DNA of 5,771 bases from Streptomyces violaceus (GTDB lineage: Bacteria; Actinomycetota; Actinomycetes; Streptomycetales; Streptomycetaceae). Shown here piece after piece: positions 1 to 5,634 of the stretch (position 1 is its first letter; every line of letters begins with the position of its first letter). The position numbers and the translations under genes are program-made. The stretch lies in the NCBI GenBank assembly GCA_000715635.1, contig KL569209.1, positions 1 through 5,771 of the forward strand. Reading direction: 5' to 3'. Under the pieces are notes generated by a model. It searched no databases, had not been told where the DNA came from, and was given only the letters and a program-made list of their open reading frames with translations.

Positions 1-1097
1 CCACCGCTGTGATCGGAGCCGGCGCAGCCGCCGTGGCCGCCGGCCGGTTCGCCAGCGGTGCCGCGCTCAAAGCGCCTCCCGGCAGGCCGCTGCCCACCGA
101 ACCCCGGCTCACCGTGCACGGCACCGCCGCCGGGCAGATCATCCTCACCCGGGACCTGGCCGCCCTGCGGCCCGGCCGCTACGGCCTCTCCGGTGACGGC
201 TCCCACGCGGTGGTCGGCCCCGTCCTGACCACCGCCCCGCACACCGCCGACACCGTCGTACGCCGCCTGGAGAGCGTCACGCACGGCACCCTGAAGGCCG
301 GCGACAAGGCCTGGTTCACCCCGAACCTGTACGTCGGCAACCCGAGCGCCGCCCTCGGCCTCGAACACGCCGACGTCGACATCCCCGGCGAACTCGGCGC
401 CCTGCCCGCCTGGTTCGTCCCCGGCGCCCGGGACACCTGGGTGATCGCCGTGCACGGCCTGGGCACCACGCGGGAACTGGCCATGAACGTCATGGAGTTC
501 CTGCACCGCAACCGCTTCCCGGTGCTGGCCCTCGCCTACCGCGGCGACCTGGGCGCACCCCGCCGGCCCGACGGGCTGAACCACCTCGGCGAGACCGAGT
601 GGCGAGACCTCGACGCGGCGCTCCGCTACGCCGTGCGCCACGGCGCCCGGCAGGTCGTCCTGCACGGCTGGTCCACCGGCGCCACCATGGCCCTGCGCGC
701 CGCCGCGCACTCGGGACTGCGCGACCGCGTCTCGGGGCTCGTCCTGGACTCCCCGGTGCTCAGCTGGCAGACCACCCTGCGCGCGCTCGCCGCGGCCCGC
801 CGCACTCCGGGCGTGCTGCTGCCCCTCGCGGTCCGCGCCGCCCAGGGCCGCACCGGCCTGTACGACGACGGCGACGCGGGCCCGTCCCCGTTCGACGGGC
901 TCCGCATCCCGGCGCTCGTCTTCCACGGACCGGGTGACACGGTGGCTCCCTGGCGGTTCTCCCGCCACCTCGCCGACGCGCGCCCCGACATGGTCGCTCT
1001 GTACACCGTCGGCAACGCGCCCCACGGAGCGATGTGGAACGCCGACCCGCAGGCCTACGAGGAGGCACTGCGACGCTTCCTGACGCCTCTGATGTGA
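1..1097 (+). CDS. Alpha/beta hydrolase, membrane-anchored or secreted, 5'-truncated by window edge
   Basis: Serine hydrolase of the alpha/beta-hydrolase fold, probably an esterase or acyl-hydrolase; the substrate cannot be read from the sequence. The reading frame (codons beginning at base 3) is already open at the left edge, so the true start lies upstream. The first visible residues (TAVIGAGAAAVAAG) look like the end of a signal peptide or transmembrane anchor. A beta-rich N-terminal domain of about 130 residues precedes the hydrolase core. Counting from the GTG at base 9, an AVHGLG oxyanion-hole strand lies near residue 149, the nucleophile Ser222 sits in GWSTG, Asp310 follows FHGPG, and His339 is in APHG. 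This gives a complete Ser-Asp-His triad in the usual order. The C-terminus is intact, ending in TGA at 1095-1097. The following gene is about 190 bases away, so co-transcription is uncertain. The GTG at base 9 is unlikely to be the real start because it falls inside the hydrophobic segment and has no visible ribosome binding site. Confidence 0.9.
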   Translation, partial: TAVIGAGAAAVAAGRFASGAALKAPPGRPLPTEPRLTVHGTAAGQIILTRDLAALRPGRYGLSGDGSHAVVGPVLTTAPHTADTVVRRLESVTHGTLKAGDKAWFTPNLYVGNPSAALGLEHADVDIPGELGALPAWFVPGARDTWVIAVHGLGTTRELAMNVMEFLHRNRFPVLALAYRGDLGAPRRPDGLNHLGETEWRDLDAALRYAVRHGARQVVLHGWSTGATMALRAAAHSGLRDRVSGLVLDSPVLSWQTTLRALAAARRTPGVLLPLAVRAAQGRTGLYDDGDAGPSPFDGLRIPALVFHGPGDTVAPWRFSRHLADARPDMVALYTVGNAPHGAMWNADPQAYEEALRRFLTPLM

Positions 1098-1109
1098 CTC
1101 CGGGCCCCG

Positions 1110-1151
1110 TCGCGACCCCCTACCGTCCCGACCCTCACCGACCGGTCGCGA
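1110..1151 (+). terminator. Weak candidate terminator after the hydrolase gene
   Basis: TCGCGACC (1110-1117) is complementary to GGTCGCGA (1144-1151), an 8-bp stem with a 26-base loop starting 13 bases after the hydrolase stop. It is followed by a mildly T-containing stretch (TGATTCCGTTTA). The long loop makes it weak. High-GC DNA produces such pairings by chance, so this is tentative. Confidence 0.25.
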
Positions 1152-1251
1152 TGATTCCGTTTAGCGTCGTACCACTGGCTTGTTCCCGGCCCTCGACCAT
1201 TCCCGGGAACCGGTGCGTTGGCCATCCCCGTCGCCCGCCGTGACATTCCGT

Positions 1252-1281
1252 TTGGGTTTTCGGACCGTCAACCGGAAGACT
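1252..1281 (+). promoter_or_regulatory. Candidate promoter giving a leaderless transcript for the next gene
   Basis: TTGGGT (1252-1257) and AAGACT (1276-1281) are separated by 18 bases, an acceptable -35/-10 spacing. The in-frame GTG at 1288 is exactly 7 bases after the last T of the -10 box, where transcription would start, so the mRNA could begin with the start codon. Against it, the -10 lacks the usual first T and the -35 matches only TTG of the consensus. Confidence 0.35.
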
Positions 1282-1287
1282 GCACCC

Positions 1288-2688
1288 GTGACGTCCCGTA
1301 TCCCGCGCGACTCCAGGCTTCGACTCGTCCGCCCGCGACCCCTGGCCGCCGCCCCCCAAGCGATGAACCAGCGGCGCTCGCGCCGACCCGCACCGCGCCC
1401 CCCGGAGGGCACCCCGGCACCGGCGGAGCTGGCCAGAATGGCGCGCTCAGGTCTGGCCGCCGCGGCCCGCGTCGCCCGCTGGGCCGACGCCGCGCTCGGT
1501 CCCGGCGGGGACAGCGCCACCGCCGACGGCAAGGCCACCCTCTCCGACGCGACCGCCGAACGGGCCGCCCGCGACCTGGGTCTGACCTCGGCTCAGGTCA
1601 GAAAAGACTGGGACACCGCCCGCCTCGCCGGCCTCGTCGAGGTGCACGGCGACAGCGCCCGCTCCGGCTGGCGGCTGCGCGCCTGGGACCGCGACGACAG
1701 CGCCGTCCTGCGCGGCTGGGTCGCCCTCTTCGACGCCTGGTCGCTCGCCCATCCGGAACCCGAGGACCGCGAGCCCGCCGCCGTCGCCGAGGTCGTCTCG
1801 GCCATGCCGCAGGCGCTCTCCTTCCTCCAGCTGTCCGCAGGCCCCGTCCCCGTGGAGCAGCTCCTCGACCTCCTGGAGCAGCGCGTCACCGAGCTGCGCA
1901 CGGCACGCTGTGAGATCCCCTACGGCCCCCAGCCCGAGGCGGTGGCCGAACCGGAGCCCACCGACGCCCCGCTCGCCCCCCTCCTCGACTGGGCCCTGCG
2001 CGCCCTAGCCTCCGTCGGTGCCCTCACCTACGGCGACGGCCAGGCCACGCTGACCCCGCTCGGCAGCTGGGCCGTCTGGGTCAAGCTGGAGCAGATCTGC
2101 GTCGCCGCGCAGAGCCCCGCCGGGAACATCGAGCAGGCGGCCGAGGACATGCTCCGCGGCTGCGCTCAGCTGCGCCCGAACGCGGCCCGCGCCGAGTACC
2201 GCGCCTGGCTCGCCGCCCGCCCCGTCGGCAGCGCCGTCACCGAGCTCCTCGGCGCCGCCCGTGGCGAGGACGCCCTGCTGCGCGGACTCGCCTTCGAGGC
2301 GCTGCGCGTGGTCGGCGCCCCCGCCGAGCCCGACGTCCGCGGCGTGGTCGCCGAGCCGACGCTCAGGCCGTACGCACTGCTGTGGCTGGCCGAGCACGAC
2401 GGGGCCGACCCGGAGGACGCCCACGAGGTCCTCACCCGTCAGGAGGCGACCTGGCTGTGGGTGGACACCGCGGCCGCTGTCGCCGACCACGGTGAGGCCC
2501 CGCTGCTCGTCCGCCATCTGGAGTCCGCCGTGCAGCCGACCATCCCGATGCTCCTCGACGAGGTACGTGCCGTAGGACACCCGCGCACCGTGCAGGTCCT
2601 GGTCGCCCTCGCCGCGGCACACCCCGACCCGGCCCTGGCCAAGGCCGTACGCCGGGCCGCGTTCCAGGTGCACACCGGCGGCAGCTAG
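1288..2688 (+). CDS. Conserved-looking hypothetical protein with winged-helix-like segments and helical repeat-like C-terminus
   Basis: I do not recognise a named function. Taken from GTG 1288 the product is 466 residues, soluble, Ala/Leu/Glu/Arg-rich, with no signal peptide or membrane helix. Residues 1-70 are basic and proline-rich (RRSRRPAPRPP), probably disordered. Residues 85-119 read as a helix-turn-helix/winged-helix unit (A-x-DLGL-TSAQVRKDW, then LAGLVEV and a wing-like SGWRLR). A helical region rich in acidic residues follows. Residues 232-270 look like a second winged helix (LRALASVGAL, GDGQATLTPLG). From about 275 to the end are amphipathic helix pairs resembling HEAT-type repeats, finishing with a basic segment (HPDPALAKAVRRAAF). 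The start is uncertain. GTG 1288 fits a leaderless transcript; ATG 1363 (441 residues) has no Shine-Dalgarno but excludes an arginine-rich leader with less typical codons. The gene converges on the VOC gene, 22 bases away. A DNA-binding or scaffold role is inference only. Confidence 0.8.
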   Translation: MTSRIPRDSRLRLVRPRPLAAAPQAMNQRRSRRPAPRPPEGTPAPAELARMARSGLAAAARVARWADAALGPGGDSATADGKATLSDATAERAARDLGLTSAQVRKDWDTARLAGLVEVHGDSARSGWRLRAWDRDDSAVLRGWVALFDAWSLAHPEPEDREPAAVAEVVSAMPQALSFLQLSAGPVPVEQLLDLLEQRVTELRTARCEIPYGPQPEAVAEPEPTDAPLAPLLDWALRALASVGALTYGDGQATLTPLGSWAVWVKLEQICVAAQSPAGNIEQAAEDMLRGCAQLRPNAARAEYRAWLAARPVGSAVTELLGAARGEDALLRGLAFEALRVVGAPAEPDVRGVVAEPTLRPYALLWLAEHDGADPEDAHEVLTRQEATWLWVDTAAAVADHGEAPLLVRHLESAVQPTIPMLLDEVRAVGHPRTVQVLVALAAAHPDPALAKAVRRAAFQVHTGGS

Positions 2689-2710
2689 CAGCCAGGGCCC
2701 GGCGGCGCTC

Positions 2711-3124
2711 TCAGCCCGCTATCTCGGGCGCGTACGTCCCGAAGCTCCACACATTGCCCTCGAGGTCCCGGGCCATGTAGTCCCGCGAGCCGTAGTCCTG
2801 ATCCGTCGGGGGCATCAGGATCTCCGCGCCGTGGTCCACGGCGCGGCGGTGGTGTGCGTCCACGTCGTCCACCACCACGTACACCCCCGTGGTGCCCGCG
2901 TCCTTCATGGCCGCGTCGAACACGCCGCCACGGCCCTTGGTGCCGAGCATCACAGCGCCGTTGCCCTGCGTCAGCTCGGCGTGCATCACCGAGCCGTCCT
3001 CGCCCTCGTACACCGAGAGCTCCGTGAAGCCGAAGGCCTCCGTGAGCTGCCGGATCGCCGTCTTCGCGTCCGCGTAGAGGAGCGTCGGGTAGATGCTCGG
3101 ACGTCCGCCGGACGTGCCTGCCAT
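2711..3124 (-). CDS. VOC family protein (glyoxalase / bleomycin-resistance type, PhnB-like)
   Basis: A complete 137-residue protein, the usual length for a single-chain VOC protein with two beta-alpha-beta-beta-beta modules. Module one runs from SIYPTLLYADAKTAIRQLTEAFGF (about residues 10-33, split here as strand plus helix) to the HAEL and GAVMLG strands (48-61). Module two starts at TGVYVVVDDVDAHHRRAVDHGAEI (79-102) and ends in the family-typical block YGSRDYMARD, then LEGNVWSFGTY (111-131). His48 and Glu122 occupy positions often used for metal or ligand contact in the fold. Members isomerise, cleave or simply bind small molecules, and the ligand cannot be assigned. ATG at 3124 was chosen because AAGGAAG lies 8 bases upstream (3133-3139, minus strand) and homologous-looking sequence begins there; the open frame extends to 3253 but that part looks non-coding. 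A PafBC-type promoter lies about 70 bases upstream, suggesting DNA-damage induction and possibly a drug-binding role like that of bleomycin-binding proteins. Confidence 0.9.
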   Translation of the reverse strand: MAGTSGGRPSIYPTLLYADAKTAIRQLTEAFGFTELSVYEGEDGSVMHAELTQGNGAVMLGTKGRGGVFDAAMKDAGTTGVYVVVDDVDAHHRRAVDHGAEILMPPTDQDYGSRDYMARDLEGNVWSFGTYAPEIAG

Positions 3125-3141
3125 CGCGATCACTTCCTTGT

Positions 3142-3163
3142 GTCTCGCTGCGGGTCTCGCTGC
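3142..3163 (-). repeat. Tandem 10-base direct repeat in the VOC 5' leader
   Basis: On the plus strand GTCTCGCTGC occurs at 3142-3151 and again at 3154-3163, two exact copies with a 12-base period and a GG spacer. In the predicted VOC transcript this reads as two GCAGCGAGAC units just upstream of the ribosome binding site. Function unknown; it could be an RNA or protein binding site, or a chance duplication. Confidence 0.6.
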
Positions 3164-3191
3164 CGGAAAGCCGGAGCCCGGCCTGCTGCTC

Positions 3192-3214
3192 AGTCTTCCA
3201 CCGACCACTGACAA
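3192..3214 (-). promoter_or_regulatory. PafBC-type (RecA-independent DNA-damage) promoter for the VOC gene
   Basis: Read on the minus strand, TTGTCAGTG (3214-3206) is followed by exactly 8 bases and then AAGACT (3197-3192). The established mycobacterial RecA-NDp consensus, bound by the PafBC activator and widespread in Actinobacteria, is TTGTCRGTG-N8-TANNNT. The 9-base element and the spacing match completely. The -10 has one mismatch (A for the first T). Transcription would begin near 3185, leaving a 5' leader of about 60 bases before the VOC ATG. Orientation and distance fit the VOC gene and not the ABC-F gene. Confidence 0.75.
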
Positions 3215-3263
3215 CGGCCCCCGCCCCGGGGTGCGACCCTCGAACGCACACACGCAGAAAAAG

Positions 3264-3287
3264 TTGGTTGCATGGCCCCGTTAGACT
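3264..3287 (+). promoter_or_regulatory. Candidate ABC-F promoter with TAGACT -10 box
   Basis: TAGACT at 3282-3287 is a good Streptomyces -10 (TANNNT). The ATG of a short leader ORF starts at 3294, 7 bases after the box, which is the expected start of transcription. No -35 box lies at normal distance. The nearest candidate, TTGGTT at 3264-3269, leaves only 12 bases, and the sequence 17-19 bases upstream is an A-rich run (CAGAAAAAG). The short spacing suggests activator dependence, but it does not match the PafBC arrangement (the TTG is one base too far and the 9-mer differs). Confidence 0.5.
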
Positions 3288-3293
3288 GTCCGC

Positions 3294-3317
3294 ATGGCCA
3301 TTCTCCTCGCGCATTAG
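3294..3317 (+). CDS. Putative 7-residue leaderless leader peptide (MAILLAH) upstream of the ABC-F gene
   Basis: ATG GCC ATT CTC CTC GCG CAT TAG encodes MAILLAH and stops. Its ATG is 7 bases downstream of the TAGACT box, so the transcript would start at or next to the initiation codon, a mode that is common and efficient in Streptomyces. It is in a different frame from the ABC-F gene and ends 58 bases before the ABC-F GTG. Its stop codon abuts the first arm of overlapping hairpins (3317-3350). Several ABC-F antibiotic-resistance genes are known to be controlled by ribosome stalling on such leader ORFs. Translation of this one is inferred, not shown. Confidence 0.5.
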   Translation: MAILLAH

Positions 3318-3350
3318 ACGGCGGGAACGTCCTCAGCCGCCCATCCCGCC
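3317..3350 (+). promoter_or_regulatory. Candidate attenuator: mutually exclusive hairpins in the ABC-F leader
   Basis: GGCGGGA (3320-3326) pairs perfectly with TCCCGCC (3344-3350), giving a 7-bp stem. The same left arm, GGCGG (3320-3324), can instead pair with CCGCC (3337-3341). A smaller GACG (3317-3320) to CGTC (3328-3331) stem also competes. All three overlap the stop codon or first bases after the leader ORF, so a ribosome paused near its end would block the left arm. No T-run follows, so if this works as a terminator it is of the GC-rich, U-poor type; translational control is the alternative. Confidence 0.4.
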
Positions 3351-3375
3351 CCCGTATCCGCCCTGGAGTCTGTCC

Positions 3376-4974
<1,599 letters not shown>

Positions 4975-4996
4975 TCGAATACGTGATCAACGGTGT

Positions 4997-5025
4997 ATGG
5001 ATCATTCGGCCTAGCGGTGATCCAT
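4997..5025. repeat. Inverted repeat ATGGATCA ... TGATCCAT downstream of the ABC-F gene
   Basis: ATGGATCA (4997-5004) and TGATCCAT (5018-5025) form a perfect 8-bp dyad with a 13-base spacer, 22 bases after the ABC-F stop. The block 4973-5040 contains five GATC tetramers, including the palindrome TGATCA at 4984-4989. It could be a first, weak transcript-end hairpin or an operator; nothing in the sequence decides. Confidence 0.5.
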
Positions 5026-5071
5026 CATCTGTGTGAGATCTCCTCGTACCGAGGTGTGTCCTACATCGATT

Positions 5072-5110
5072 TCGCGGCCGAGCCCCCGATTCTTCCGGGC
5101 TCGGCCGCGA
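5072..5110. terminator. Strong intrinsic-type terminator hairpin after the ABC-F gene
   Basis: The arm at 5072-5085 (TCGCGGCCGAGCCC) is a perfect complement of 5097-5110, a 14-bp, very GC-rich stem with an 11-base loop. A short pyrimidine-rich tail follows (CGCCTTTCTG). It lies 97 bases past the ABC-F stop and before the next gene, so it should end the ABC-F transcript and insulate the helix-turn-helix gene. It is nearly symmetrical, so it may work from both sides. Confidence 0.85.
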
Positions 5111-5169
5111 CGCCTTTCTGACCTGGCATTTTCCGGGGCAATCCGTTCGGCTGTACGGGCGCCACTCTT

Positions 5170-5186
5170 CGGAATTTCTTATTCCG
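5170..5186. repeat. Short inverted repeat CGGAAT-N5-ATTCCG
   Basis: CGGAAT (5170-5175) and ATTCCG (5181-5186) are perfect complements around the five bases TTCTT, in an AT-richer patch about 125 bases upstream of the helix-turn-helix gene. This is the likely promoter zone, so an operator is possible, but no promoter could be read beside it. Confidence 0.45.
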
Positions 5187-5309
5187 GATGTGGGGATGTG
5201 CTCCCGTCGTCACAACCTTGTCTCACGGACCTTGCCGAATGGGTGGCCATCAAGGCCCGGAGGGGTGATCATGAGGAGACCAGAGCGCACTTCCCATGAG
5301 GAGGCACGG

Positions 5310-5528
5310 GTGGCCGAGACTCTGAAGAAGGGCAGCCGGGTGACCGGCGCCGCGCGCGACAAGCTCGCGGCAGACCTGAAGAAGAAGTACGACGCCGGTG
5401 CGAGCATCCGGGCGTTGGCCGAGGAGACCGGCCGCTCGTATGGCTTTGTGCACCGCATGCTCAGTGAGTCGGGCGTCACGCTGCGAGGGCGTGGCGGGGC
5501 GACCCGGGGCAAAAAGGCCACGGCCTGA
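5310..5528 (+). CDS. Small basic helix-turn-helix protein
   Basis: A 72-residue, strongly basic protein of a small type that I recall as common in Streptomyces. Residues 14-28 form a charged helix (ARDKLAADLKKKYD). Residues 29-55 read as a resolvase-like helix-turn-helix: GASIRALAEETG, turn, then recognition helix SYGFVHRMLSESG. The tail is Arg/Gly/Lys-rich (RGRGG, RGKK), able to contact the DNA minor groove or backbone. No ligand domain or dimerisation domain is visible, so it is a minimal DNA-binding protein, perhaps nucleoid-associated or a small regulator; targets are unknown. GTG 5310 was chosen because GAGGAGG (5298-5304) lies 5 bases before it and the basic family-like sequence MAETLKKGSRVTG starts there. 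ATG 5271, in frame, also has a strong GGAGGGG (5259-5265) and would add 13 residues (MRRPERTSHEEAR), so two forms are possible. Confidence 0.85.
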   Translation: MAETLKKGSRVTGAARDKLAADLKKKYDAGASIRALAEETGRSYGFVHRMLSESGVTLRGRGGATRGKKATA

Positions 5529-5530
5529 CC

Positions 5531-5590
5531 CCGGGTGGCCCCTCGGCTTCGATGGTGGCCACCCGGTCGGTCGGCTGATCGACCGGGTGG
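5531..5590. terminator. Two overlapping, mutually exclusive hairpins after the helix-turn-helix gene
   Basis: CCGGGTGGCC (5531-5540) is a perfect complement of GGCCACCCGG (5557-5566), a 10-bp stem starting 2 bases after the stop codon. The same central segment, CCACCCGGTCG (5559-5569), is also a perfect complement of CGACCGGGTGG (5580-5590), an 11-bp stem. Only one can form at a time. The simplest reading is a terminator for the small gene; the arrangement could also act as a switch for the downstream crotonase gene. Only TTACT follows, so there is no real T-run. Confidence 0.65.
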
Positions 5591-5594
5591 TTAC

Positions 5595-5620
5595 TGTGCA
5601 GTCACTTAGCTGACCGCACA
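5595..5620. promoter_or_regulatory. Operator-like dyad just upstream of the crotonase gene
   Basis: TGTGCAGTCA (5595-5604) and TGACCGCACA (5611-5620) form a 10-bp inverted repeat with one mismatch (A5600 against C5615) and a 6-base spacer. The 26-base size and symmetry suit a TetR- or GntR-type dimer. A weak -10-like TTAGCT (5606-5611) lies in its centre, so binding could block transcription. It ends 4 bases before the GGAGG ribosome binding site. The regulator is not in this window unless it is the small helix-turn-helix protein, for which there is no evidence. Confidence 0.5.
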
Positions 5621-5634
5621 CATCGGAGGCGTCC

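Larger units (their letters stand above)
4975..5309. other. 335-base gene-free region between the ABC-F and helix-turn-helix genes
   Basis: No convincing gene is seen here. From left to right it holds a GATC-rich, relatively AT-rich stretch with a dyad (4973-5040); a small near-palindrome CCTCG-TAC-CGAGG (5042-5054); a strong hairpin (5072-5110); a lower-GC zone with a CGGAAT/ATTCCG stem (5170-5186); and the leader of the helix-turn-helix gene with two strong ribosome binding sites (5259-5265 and 5298-5304). I could not identify a confident -35/-10 pair for the downstream gene. Confidence 0.7.

Noticed and set aside
1139..1209. Palindromes CGACCGGTCG (1139-1148) and TTCCCGGGAA (1200-1209), and repeated ATTCCGTTT (1154-1162, 1245-1253)
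   Set aside because: Short and GC-driven, with no consistent spacing to a promoter. Expected by chance at this base composition.
1218..1913. 231-codon forward frame overlapping the start of the unknown gene
   Set aside because: The product is almost entirely Arg/Pro/Gly/Ala, typical of a wrong frame in Streptomyces DNA.
2005..2673. 222-codon minus-strand open frame antisense to the unknown gene
   Set aside because: Gly/Arg/Val-biased with no domain pattern, and it overlaps a forward frame with better codon bias. Treated as a high-GC shadow.
3125..3253. Upstream ATG at 3253 (minus) as the VOC start
   Set aside because: It lies upstream of the PafBC-type promoter, and the extra 43 residues look non-coding. 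ATG 3124 has AAGGAAG at good distance.
3268..3375. Upstream ATG at 3268 as the ABC-F start
   Set aside because: The added residues (MHGPVRLSAWPF...) are proline/arginine-rich and unlike ABC-F proteins. This ATG lies upstream of the predicted -10 box, and GTG 3376 has a well-spaced GGAG.
4983..5036. 17-codon GTG ORF (VINGVWIIRPSGDPSSV) after the ABC-F gene
   Set aside because: No ribosome binding site, and its codons coincide with the dyad repeats. A chance ORF is more likely.
5171..5200. GGAAT at 5171 as a SigR-type -35 element
   Set aside because: No GTT is found 18-19 bases downstream, and the GGAAT is explained by the local CGGAAT/ATTCCG dyad.
5218..5245. TTGTC at 5218 as a second PafBC-type promoter for the helix-turn-helix gene
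   Set aside because: The 9-mer reads TTGTCTCAC rather than TTGTCRGTG, and no TANNNT follows at 8 bases.
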